Source of the DNA: Alphaproteobacteria bacterium
GTDB taxonomy: Bacteria > Pseudomonadota > Alphaproteobacteria > ATCC43930 > CGMCC-115725
NCBI GenBank assembly: GCA_005884825.1
Contig: VAZT01000220.1
Location: forward strand, 1-8,021
Direction of reading: 5' to 3'
DNA length: 8,021 nt
In this document: positions 1-6,215 of the stretch, one piece after another
Position numbering within the stretch: the first letter of the stretch is position 1
Layout of the letters: every line of letters begins with the position of its first letter
The notes under the pieces: model-generated
The model's database searches: none
What the model was told of the DNA's origin: nothing
What the model saw: the letters and a program-made list of their open reading frames with translations, nothing else
Program-made: the position numbers and the translations under genes

Positions 1-1
1 G

Positions 2-775
2 CCCGTCTACAATATGCTGTTGATCGCGCTCGATCCCGAGGAAGGCGAAGTCGAGTTCAGCGGCAATATCTGGCCGCCCGAATTATCGCTCGACAGCTTC
101 CGAGTCGTTTTGATGCAGGACGACCGGTATCTCGAACATTTCTGGCGTCAGTTCGGCAACAGCCTCTACATCGGTCTGCTGACGATGTTCCTGACCGTGC
201 TCTTCGGCTCGATGGCGAGCTTCGCGGTGGGCCGGATGCGCCTCGCCAAAGGCGAACTGCTCGCCGATGCATCGGTCCTCACCTACGCGATCCCAGCATC
301 CTTCCTGGTGTTCCCGTTCCATCGGATGATGCACGCCTACGGGCTCTCGAATAATTTCTGGGGGGTTATTGCGGCGCAAGTAACGTTCGCCACCCCGTTT
401 ACCATCTTGGTCCTGCTTTACTATGGCAGGTTGATGCCGATCGAGCTGGACGACGCAGCCCGCGTCGACGGCGCCTCCGCGGTCCAGGTGTATTCGCGCG
501 TTTATCTGCCGCTGATGGCGCCGGCGCTGTCTTTGGTTGCGATTTACGCCCTCTTGCTCGCCTGGAACGACTACCTGTACCAGTTCGTGCTGCTCTCCTC
601 GGTACGAAACATGACCGTGGCGATGACCCAGGCCCACTTGTTCGAGGATACCGACGCGCCATGGAACGCCATGATGGCCGCCGCGATCCTTTATGCGCTG
701 CCTCCCGTTGGGATTTTCTTCGCGCTGCGCCGCTATATCACGGTATCGCGAGTTCGGGGCGGTGGCATCGATTAA
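2..775 (+). CDS. CUT1 ABC transporter permease, MalG type (5' end outside window)
   Basis: Inner-membrane subunit of a carbohydrate-type ABC importer. The reading frame is open from the first bases (P-V-Y-N before the first ATG at 14). These residues align with P-L-Y-N just after TM1 of the permease at 4562-5482, so the true start and TM1 lie upstream and the ATG at 14 is internal. Visible hallmarks are the external loop ending in FGNSLYIG and several hydrophobic helices. The cytoplasmic EAA loop reads LDDAARVDGAS, then VYLPLMAPAL, and is the docking site for the ATPase. Hand alignment to the downstream MalG-type protein gives about 50% identity over about 255 residues. The C-terminus (SRVRGGGID) lacks the usual GLTxGxVKG-like tail seen in the downstream copy. 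No frameshift or internal stop is visible. It probably ends an upstream cassette of the same transporter family. Substrate unknown. Confidence 0.9.
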   Translation, partial: PVYNMLLIALDPEEGEVEFSGNIWPPELSLDSFRVVLMQDDRYLEHFWRQFGNSLYIGLLTMFLTVLFGSMASFAVGRMRLAKGELLADASVLTYAIPASFLVFPFHRMMHAYGLSNNFWGVIAAQVTFATPFTILVLLYYGRLMPIELDDAARVDGASAVQVYSRVYLPLMAPALSLVAIYALLLAWNDYLYQFVLLSSVRNMTVAMTQAHLFEDTDAPWNAMMAAAILYALPPVGIFFALRRYITVSRVRGGGID

Positions 776-778
776 CAT

Positions 779-807
779 TTGAGTATACCTGGGCGGCGTT
801 CTATAGT
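779..807 (+). promoter_or_regulatory. candidate sigma70-like promoter for the binding-protein/permease operon
   Basis: TTGAGT (779-784) and TATAGT (802-807) are separated by exactly 17 bp. They match the -35 and -10 consensus at 4/6 and 5/6 positions. They lie in the 103-bp gap after the upstream permease, about 70 bp before the first binding-protein start. This suggests that genes 879-5482 can be transcribed separately from the upstream cassette. Readthrough from upstream remains possible. No operator could be assigned. Confidence 0.45.
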
Positions 808-861
808 GGTCTCGGGAGACAACAACCAAGGCGAGTCCGCTTGGGATTCGCGGCGAGAAAC

Positions 862-872
862 GGGGAAGGAAG
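862..872 (+). promoter_or_regulatory. ribosome binding site of first solute-binding protein
   Basis: A purine-rich GGGGAAGGAAG ends 6 bp before the ATG at 879. It supports that start, which also places the twin-arginine motif at residues 6-7, as expected for a Tat leader. Confidence 0.6.
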
Positions 873-878
873 ACGGGT

Positions 879-2252
879 ATGACGATCTTTACCAGGCGCT
901 CGGTGCTGCGCGGCTCTCTCGGGCTTGCCGCCGCCGGTGCTCTGGCGCGGCCTCATATCGCCAACGCGGCGGCGACGACCGCAGAGGTCTGGTGGACCCA
1001 AGGTTTCGCTCAAGAAGAGGATATCGCCTTCAAAAAGCTGGTGGCCGACTACCAGAAAGCCAGCGGCAATAAGATCGAGGACAGCATCATTCCGTTCGCG
1101 CCGCTGCGCCAGAAGGAAGTCTCGGCGATAACCAGCGGCGTCGTCCCGGACATCATGGAATACGCCGATTTCTCCTTTCTGCCGCTGAACGCATGGGCCG
1201 ACAAGCTCGTCGACGTCAGCGACATCGTCGAGCCCCAGAAATCGCAATACATCGACACGGCGCTGCGCGCCACCTACAGCTACAACAACACGACCAAGAA
1301 GCGCGCATTCTACGGCGTGCCAATGAAGGCAGCTGGGATCCCGTTTCATATTTGGAATTCTCTGGTCGAGAAGGCAGGTTTCAAGGTTTCGGACATTCCG
1401 AATACCTGGGACGCATTCCTCGATTTCTTCATGCCGGTGCAAGACAAATTGCGGGCGCAGGGCACGCGCAACATTTACGCCTACGGCTATCAGCTGACCG
1501 CCAACGGGGTCGATCCCGCCATCACGTTTCAGGGCTTTCTGATGGCCTATGGCGGCAAGAACCTCGTCACGCCGGACGGCAAATTGCACACAGACGATCC
1601 GCAGGTAAAAGATGCGGCGGTCAAGGCGATCGCCAAACTAACCACGCCCTTCAAGAAGGGCTACGTGCCGCCGGGCGTCGTCAACTGGAACGACGCCGAC
1701 GACAACAATGCCTTCCACGCCAAGCTCATCGTGATGGATTTCGACGGGTCGCTGTCAACCGAGGTAGCCCTCTATAAGAAAAAGGAAGAATACGACGACA
1801 TCGTGACCCGCGGCATGCCGCTCGGCAATGACGGCAAGGAGGTGCCGAGCCCGATGCCGATCTTCGGCGCGATGATCCCGAAAGGGGCGCAAAACGTCAC
1901 GGTGGCGAAGGAGTTTCTAAAATACGCGATCCAGCCCAACGTGCTGAACGAATATCTAAAGGGCGGGCTCGGCCGATGGGCGTTGCCGCTCCCCGAAATC
2001 GCCAAGAGCGACCCGTTCTGGTTCAAAGAGGATCCCCATCGTACGGCGTACGCCGATGAGACGCTGATGCGTCCGACCGAGCCGCTCTACGAAGCTTACA
2101 ACCCGGCCATGGCCGATGTGAGCGCCGAACATGTCTTCTGCCTTGCCATGCTCGACGTGATGACCAACGGGATGACGCCGGAACAGGCGATCGAGAAGGC
2201 GTTCAAGCGGGCCGAAGCGATCTTCGCCAAATATCCGATCGTGCAGGCATGA
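879..2252 (+). CDS. CUT1-type ABC transporter substrate-binding protein 1 (Tat-exported)
   Basis: Periplasmic solute-binding protein of 457 residues, the usual size for family-1 (MalE-like) extracellular binding proteins. It captures the ligand and delivers it to the permease pair. The N-terminus is a clear Tat signal: TRRSVL at residues 5-10, a hydrophobic Gly/Ala/Leu stretch, then a likely cleavage site after Ala30 (A-N-A). The mature part shows a conserved block VNWNDADDNNAFH (268-280) and the C-terminal NGMTPEQAIEKAFKRAEAIF typical of this family. It is about 70% identical, without gaps, to the next gene by hand count. Its stop (TGA 2250-2252) lies just before the ribosome binding site of that gene, so the two are co-transcribed. 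The ligand is not determinable from the sequence. MalE-like proteins bind sugars or polyols, so a sugar, polyol or glycoside is the best guess. Confidence 0.93.
   Translation: MTIFTRRSVLRGSLGLAAAGALARPHIANAAATTAEVWWTQGFAQEEDIAFKKLVADYQKASGNKIEDSIIPFAPLRQKEVSAITSGVVPDIMEYADFSFLPLNAWADKLVDVSDIVEPQKSQYIDTALRATYSYNNTTKKRAFYGVPMKAAGIPFHIWNSLVEKAGFKVSDIPNTWDAFLDFFMPVQDKLRAQGTRNIYAYGYQLTANGVDPAITFQGFLMAYGGKNLVTPDGKLHTDDPQVKDAAVKAIAKLTTPFKKGYVPPGVVNWNDADDNNAFHAKLIVMDFDGSLSTEVALYKKKEEYDDIVTRGMPLGNDGKEVPSPMPIFGAMIPKGAQNVTVAKEFLKYAIQPNVLNEYLKGGLGRWALPLPEIAKSDPFWFKEDPHRTAYADETLMRPTEPLYEAYNPAMADVSAEHVFCLAMLDVMTNGMTPEQAIEKAFKRAEAIFAKYPIVQA
955..982 (+). repeat. 28-nt direct repeat shared by the two binding-protein genes (partner 2346-2373)
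   Basis: The 28 bases here are identical to 2346-2373, with a period of 1391 bp. Both copies encode the end of the Tat leader and the mature N-terminus (I-A-N-A-A-A-T-T-A). It is among the longer identical stretches between the tandem paralogues, and recombination through it would delete one binding protein while fusing the leaders in frame. It is part of coding sequence, not an independent element. Confidence 0.8.
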
Positions 2253-2258
2253 GGAAGG
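2251..2258 (+). promoter_or_regulatory. ribosome binding site that decides the start of the second binding protein
   Basis: GAGGAAGG overlaps the TGA of the preceding gene and lies 11 bp before the ATG at 2270. A longer frame from ATG 2249 would place this sequence inside the gene, with no comparable Shine-Dalgarno upstream in the end of the preceding gene. This favours 2270, which also aligns residue for residue with the start of the paralogue at 879. Confidence 0.55.
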
Positions 2259-2269
2259 CGGAAAAGGAA

Positions 2270-3643
2270 ATGACCAGCCTGACGCGGCGTTCGGTGCTCG
2301 GCGGCTCTCTGGGGCTCGGCACGGTTGGAGCCCTGGCGCGACCCTATATCGCCAACGCGGCGGCGACGACCGCGGAAATGTGGTGGGGTCAGGGCTTCGC
2401 TGAAGAGGAGGACATCTCCCTCAAAAAGATCGTCGCCGATTACGAGAAGGCGAGCGGCAATAAGGTCGACCTCAGCATCATCCCGTTCGCGCCGCTGCGG
2501 CAGAAGGCAGTCTCAGCGATCACTAGCGGCGTCGTCCCCGACATAATGGAGACCGCTGACCTCGAATTTGCCGCATTGCAGTCTTGGGATGACAAACTGC
2601 TCGATGTCGGCGACATCGTTGAAACGCAGAAAAAAGATTTCGTCAAGATCGCGGTTGATTCCTCCTTTCTCTATAACGGGATCACTAAAAAGCGTGGCTA
2701 TTATATGGTCCCGCTGAGGATCACCGGCTGGCCGTTCCATATTTGGAGATCGTTGGTCGAAAAGGGCGGCGCCAAGATCGAGGACCTTCCGAAGACCTGG
2801 GATGCGTTTCTCGACTTCTTCATGCCAGTTCAGGATAATCTGCGCAAGCAGGGCATTCGCAACATTTACGCCTATGGTTATCAGCTGACCGCCAACGGCG
2901 TCGACCCGATCGCCACCTATAACGCGTTCATGATCGCCTATGGCGGCAAGGACCTGGTCACCCCGGATGGCAGGCTCCATACCGACGACCCGCAGGTGCG
3001 TGCGGCGGCGGCGAAGGCGATCGAGCGGCTGACCACCCCCTTCAAGAAAGGCTACGTCCCGCCGAGCTGCGTCAACTGGAACGACGCCGACGATAACAAC
3101 GCCTTCCACTCCAAGCTGATGGTGATGGATTTCGACGGCACGATCTCAACCGAGGTTGCGGTCTTCAAGAAGAAAGAGGATTACAACGACATCGTCACGA
3201 TGGGCCTGCCGCTCGGCAATGACGGCGAGCCGCTGCCGGCCCAGATCATCACAAACGGCGCAGTCATCCCGAAGGGGGCGAAGAACGTCGCGCCGGCCAA
3301 GGAGTTTCTCAAATATTTGGCGCAGCCGAAATTGCTGAACGAGTGGCTGAAGGGCGGGCTCGGCCGCTTTATGCTGCCGGTCCCCGAACTCGTCCAGAGC
3401 GACCCGTTCTGGCTCAAGGAGGACCCGCATCGCAAGTCGTATGCCGAGCTGACGTTGCTCGGTCCGTCGATGCCGATCTACGAAGTTTATAACCCGGCGA
3501 CCGCCGAACTGAATGGCGAGCATGCGTTCAGCGTCGCCATGTTCGACGTCATGAACAACGGGATGACTCCGGAACAGGCGATCGACAAGGCTTTCAAGCG
3601 GGCCGAGGCGATCTTCGCAAAATATCCAATCCAGCAGGCTTGA
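2270..3643 (+). CDS. CUT1-type ABC transporter substrate-binding protein 2 (Tat-exported), tandem paralogue
   Basis: Second periplasmic binding protein, also exactly 457 residues when started at ATG 2270. An in-frame ATG at 2249 would add seven residues and overlap the previous stop. The 2270 start is preferred because MTSLTRRSVL aligns with MTIFTRRSVL of the first copy and has a ribosome binding site. Tat motif RR at 6-7, probable cleavage after Ala30 (ANA). It shares about 70% identity without gaps with the first copy, including VNWNDADDNNAFH at 268-280 and the last 25 or so residues. Differences cluster at residues 122-138 (14 of 17 differ), 142-160 and 321-329 (8 of 9 differ), segments that may contact ligand. 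It lies 7 bp upstream of the MalF-type permease, so it probably works with those permeases. A different or overlapping ligand range from copy 1 is an inference. Confidence 0.93.
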   Translation: MTSLTRRSVLGGSLGLGTVGALARPYIANAAATTAEMWWGQGFAEEEDISLKKIVADYEKASGNKVDLSIIPFAPLRQKAVSAITSGVVPDIMETADLEFAALQSWDDKLLDVGDIVETQKKDFVKIAVDSSFLYNGITKKRGYYMVPLRITGWPFHIWRSLVEKGGAKIEDLPKTWDAFLDFFMPVQDNLRKQGIRNIYAYGYQLTANGVDPIATYNAFMIAYGGKDLVTPDGRLHTDDPQVRAAAAKAIERLTTPFKKGYVPPSCVNWNDADDNNAFHSKLMVMDFDGTISTEVAVFKKKEDYNDIVTMGLPLGNDGEPLPAQIITNGAVIPKGAKNVAPAKEFLKYLAQPKLLNEWLKGGLGRFMLPVPELVQSDPFWLKEDPHRKSYAELTLLGPSMPIYEVYNPATAELNGEHAFSVAMFDVMNNGMTPEQAIDKAFKRAEAIFAKYPIQQA

Positions 3644-3650
3644 GGCTATC

Positions 3651-4565
3651 ATGACCACCCTATCGGCTATCGAATTCGGCCGCCCGGCAGCCCGGGCGCG
3701 ATCGCTTTGGCGTTATTGGCGGGGCGGCCTGCGAGGCTCTGAATTCACTTGGGCGCTCGCTTTTCTGGTGCCCTATATCGGGGTGTTTTTTGCCTTTGTT
3801 GTCTATCCCGTCTTTTACGGGCTGTGGATGGGCAGCGAGCCGAAATTGTATACGGAGGTGTTCTCCGACCCGATCTACCAGCAGACGGTGATCAACACCT
3901 TGGTGTTCGTTGCGTTCGGGGTGAACCTCAAGCTGTTTTTTGCCCTTATGCTGTCGGGCTTTTTTATGCGTCCGGGCTGGTGGGTCAAGGGTCTGCTGAT
4001 GATCTTCGTCCTGCCCTGGGCGGTGCCCGAGCTGCCCAGCTTCATCTCGATCCACTGGATGTTGAACGGCGAATGGGGTCTGCTCAACAACGCGCTCTAT
4101 ATCCTGTTCGGTATCGACGGCCCGTCCTGGCTCAATTCGCGCTGGCTCGCCCTCGGCGCGGCCGTCTGCTCCCATATCTGGAGGTGGCTGCCGTTTTGGA
4201 CCGTGATCCTGCTCGCCGGCAGAATGTCGATCCCACAGGAGATCTATGACGCAGCCAAGGTCGATGGTGCCACTGGGCTGCGCCGGTTCGCCCACGTAAC
4301 TTTTCCTCTGCTCGCCAACCTCTATCTGGTCCTGACCCTGCTGGCGACGATCTTTCTGCTCGGCAACTTCAACACGGTATATTTCATCACCGGCGGCGGG
4401 CCGGCCAACTCGACGCATCTGTTGGCCACGCTTGGCATCCGCGACGCGTTTGATCTCGCCAATCCGCGGCTCGGCGTAGCCGTCGTGATGTCGGCGCTGC
4501 CGCTGCTGATCCCGCTGGTGATCATCCTGATGCGCAGGCTGAAAAACACGGAGGTGCAGCTGTGA
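3651..4565 (+). CDS. CUT1 ABC transporter permease, MalF type
   Basis: Inner-membrane permease of 304 residues with about six hydrophobic helices. The first is at roughly 34-58, after a basic cytoplasmic N-terminus. The EAA loop is IYDAAKVDGATG (about 198-209) with the FP pair at 218-219, and Asp replaces the usual first Glu. The TGGGP motif at 247-251 followed by a Thr is characteristic of MalF/UgpA-type subunits rather than MalG. It lacks the large periplasmic insertion of E. coli MalF, as do most CUT1 permeases. A weak GAGG (3642-3645), overlapping the stop of the preceding gene, lies 5 bp before the ATG. The gene ends in a 4-bp GTGA overlap with the MalG-type gene, its expected heterodimer partner. 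The partner ATPase is not in the window. Confidence 0.94.
   Translation: MTTLSAIEFGRPAARARSLWRYWRGGLRGSEFTWALAFLVPYIGVFFAFVVYPVFYGLWMGSEPKLYTEVFSDPIYQQTVINTLVFVAFGVNLKLFFALMLSGFFMRPGWWVKGLLMIFVLPWAVPELPSFISIHWMLNGEWGLLNNALYILFGIDGPSWLNSRWLALGAAVCSHIWRWLPFWTVILLAGRMSIPQEIYDAAKVDGATGLRRFAHVTFPLLANLYLVLTLLATIFLLGNFNTVYFITGGGPANSTHLLATLGIRDAFDLANPRLGVAVVMSALPLLIPLVIILMRRLKNTEVQL
4550..4556 (+). promoter_or_regulatory. ribosome binding site of MalG-type permease, inside the MalF-type gene
   Basis: GGAGGTG lies within the end of the MalF-type gene, 5 bp before the GTG at 4562. It supports a GTG start with a GTGA stop/start overlap, hence translational coupling of the two permease subunits. Confidence 0.65.
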
Positions 4566-5482
4566 GCACGATCACTGCGGATACCCGGCCGGTAGCGTCG
4601 GCCTCCGGCGCGCGGCCCGCGGAGCGGATGCGGCGCGCCGCGCGAAGATGGCGTTACTTGACCAATGCGGGGGCCGCGATCCTCAGCGTCGTCCTCTTGG
4701 TGTGGACGCTGGCGCCGCTCTACAACATGGTGATGGTGTCGTTCGAGTCCGAGGGCGACGTGTTCAGCGACCATCTCTGGCCCCCAAAAGCGTCTGCCGA
4801 CAGTTTCTGGATCGTCCTGACCCAGGGCTACTGGTATCTCGAATATTTCTGGCACCAGTTTGGCAACAGCGTCTTCATCGGTGTGATGGTGACGTTGCTG
4901 GTGCTGGTCATCGGCTCGCTGACCACCTTCTCCGTTGGTCGGATGCGCATCCGCAACGGCTGGCTGATCACCAACGCGGCGCTGTTGACCTATGTGATCC
5001 CGGCCTCGTTTCTGGCGATCCCGTTCTACCTGATCATGCAGCACTACGGGCTGCAGAACAACCCGTGGTCGGTGATCGCGGTGTTGGTGACCTTCGCCAC
5101 GCCCTATGCAATCTTTATCTTCCAGGAATACGGCAGGAGCATCCCGCTCGAGCTCGACGAGTCGGCGCGTATCGACGGCGCCTCGCCGGTCCAGATATAT
5201 TTCCGTATTTATCTGCCGCTGATGGCGCCCGCATTAGTCGCAGTCGGCACCTACGCGCTGCTGCTGGCGTGGAACGAATACCTCTATCAATTCTTATTGC
5301 TCTCGAATAAGCAAAGCATGACCGTACCGGTGGCGCTCGCCCAGTTCCTCAACAGCGACGTCGCGCCGTGGAATTATATGATGGCGACCGCCATCATATA
5401 CGCCCTGCCGCCGATCGCGACCTATTACGCATTCCGCAACCGCATGTCCTCCGGCCTGACGATGGGCGGCGTCAAGGGCTGA
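4562..5482 (+). CDS. CUT1 ABC transporter permease, MalG type
   Basis: Inner-membrane permease of 306 residues that pairs with the MalF-type subunit to form the translocation pore. TM1 lies at about 34-60, followed by a periplasmic loop (61-101) ending in FGNSVFIG, with further helices near 102-125, 136-160, 168-188, 220-240 and 272-292. The EAA loop is well kept: E200-S-A-R-I-D-G206, then I216 and L218-P219. The protein ends GLTMGGVKG, the standard MalG tail; in the E. coli maltose transporter this tail reaches into the ATPase dimer interface (established knowledge). It starts at GTG 4562, overlapping the previous stop by 4 bp. It is about 50% identical to the cut-off permease at 2-775. It is the last gene of the + strand unit, and the next gene converges from the other strand. 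Confidence 0.94.
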   Translation: MSTITADTRPVASASGARPAERMRRAARRWRYLTNAGAAILSVVLLVWTLAPLYNMVMVSFESEGDVFSDHLWPPKASADSFWIVLTQGYWYLEYFWHQFGNSVFIGVMVTLLVLVIGSLTTFSVGRMRIRNGWLITNAALLTYVIPASFLAIPFYLIMQHYGLQNNPWSVIAVLVTFATPYAIFIFQEYGRSIPLELDESARIDGASPVQIYFRIYLPLMAPALVAVGTYALLLAWNEYLYQFLLLSNKQSMTVPVALAQFLNSDVAPWNYMMATAIIYALPPIATYYAFRNRMSSGLTMGGVKG

Positions 5483-5487
5483 TTCCC

Positions 5488-5502
5488 CGCGGCGCGGCCG
5501 CG
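5488..5502. terminator. small GC hairpin between convergent genes, possible weak terminator
   Basis: CGCGGC (5488-5493) pairs with GCCGCG (5497-5502) around a 3-nt GCG loop, 6 bp after the permease stop. It overlaps the perfect 12-bp palindrome GCGCGGCCGCGC (5492-5503). There is no T-run on either side, so it is not a classical intrinsic terminator. In DNA this GC-rich it may also be chance. It is the only hairpin I noticed in the 58-bp gap that separates the two convergent genes. Confidence 0.2.
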
Positions 5503-5540
5503 CTCAACGAGTCGAAGGCCGCGGCTGCGCAGGCGCGTAA

Positions 5541-6104
5541 TCAGAACGGGTCGAGTTCGGTGTCCCAGTAGAGGTAGTCGCGCCAGCTTTCGTGCAAGTA
5601 GTTGGGCGGGAACGCGCGGCCGTTTTCCTGCAGCATGTAGGTCGTCGGCTGCACCGGGCGATGCCGGGGGTACATTCCGCTCTCCCGCGGCAAGCGATTG
5701 CCTTTCCACAGATTGCAGGTGGCGCAGGCGGTCACGACATTGGTCCAGATCGTGCGGCCGCCGCGCGAGCGCGGCACCAGATGATCGAAGGTCAGATCAT
5801 GCGAGGGATAGGGCTCGCCGCAATACTGGCAGGTAAACCGGTCGCGCAGAAAGACGTTGAACCGGGTGAACGCCGGGTGGCGCGCGGCGGGCACGTATTC
5901 CTTCAACGAGACGACGCTCGGCAATTGCATCTCCAGCGAGGGGCTGCGGACGCACACGTCGTAATGATCGATGATGTTGACGCGATCGAGGAATACCGCC
6001 TTGATCGCATCCTGCCACGACCATAGTGACAGCGGAAAGTAGCTCAGCGGCCGAAAATCCGCGTTCAGCACCAAAGCCGGGCAATTGTCCAGACTAACCG
6101 CCAC
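5541..6104 (-). CDS. HNH endonuclease family protein
   Basis: Protein of 187 residues with a C-terminal HNH domain. A zinc-type CQYC (C92, C95) is followed by the catalytic-type FDHLVPRSRGG (D107, H108), N122 and a second pair CATCN (C127, C130, N131). The N-terminal half (SLDNCPALVLNADFRPLSYF onward) is a conserved region found with this HNH domain in many alphaproteobacterial homologues. The HNH residues look intact, so nuclease activity is plausible, but the biological role of this family is not established. The start must be GTG 6104: an in-frame TAG lies only six codons upstream, with no other start codon between. The ribosome binding site is weak (GGGACGGG, 6112-6119). There is no methyltransferase or phage gene beside it, so nothing here supports a restriction or phage role. 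It is cytoplasmic, with no signal peptide. Confidence 0.88.
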   Translation of the reverse strand: MAVSLDNCPALVLNADFRPLSYFPLSLWSWQDAIKAVFLDRVNIIDHYDVCVRSPSLEMQLPSVVSLKEYVPAARHPAFTRFNVFLRDRFTCQYCGEPYPSHDLTFDHLVPRSRGGRTIWTNVVTACATCNLWKGNRLPRESGMYPRHRPVQPTTYMLQENGRAFPPNYLHESWRDYLYWDTELDPF

Positions 6105-6215
6105 GAAACACCCGTCCCGCTAGCAGACGCTCGCGGGCCGGAATAGCACGCGATTGTGACGGCTTGATATCGAATTCACCCAACTGGGACAAGATTTCGC
6201 GGCGAGTATTGCAGA
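6105..6215 (-). other. 111-bp intergenic region, candidate weak promoter for the HNH gene
   Basis: Non-coding gap between the dehydrogenase stop and the HNH start. Read on the - strand it contains TTGTCC (6192-6187) and TATCAA (6169-6164) with a 17-bp spacer, each 4/6 to consensus, about 60 bp from the GTG. This is weak evidence. No hairpin with a T-run is seen, so readthrough from the etfA-hbd unit cannot be excluded. No small ORF in either strand looked convincing. Confidence 0.25.

Noticed and set aside
14..775. First permease as a complete 253-aa protein starting at ATG 14
   Set aside because: The frame is open to the window edge, the preceding residues P-V-Y-N match the paralogue, and TM1 would be missing; it is cut by the window, not naturally short.
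83..829. Long - strand open frame (248 aa) antisense to the upstream permease; similar long antisense frames at 801-1589, 2513-3109, 3146-3658, 3660-4418 and 4322-5044
   Set aside because: They mirror well-recognised genes in GC-rich DNA, are rich in Arg, Gln, His and Asp without domain motifs, and arise from codon bias on the opposite strand.
5425..5709. - strand frame of 94 aa overlapping the end of the permease and the HNH gene
   Set aside because: It lies in another frame of the HNH coding region and runs into the permease gene; composition is Arg/Pro/Ala-rich without motifs.
5541..6104. HNH gene as part of a restriction or anti-phage system
   Set aside because: No methyltransferase, helicase, toxin/antitoxin or phage gene is adjacent, and this HNH type is common as a single chromosomal gene in alphaproteobacteria.
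6162..6177. 16-nt match to the HindIII-EcoRV-EcoRI part of the pBluescript polylinker (GCTTGATATCGAATTC), raising the idea of a cloning junction
   Set aside because: The flanking bases do not continue the polylinker: no AAGCTT before it and no CTGCAG after the EcoRI site. Both flanks fit the local genomic context, so coincidence is more likely. The comparison is from memory; a vector screen would settle it.
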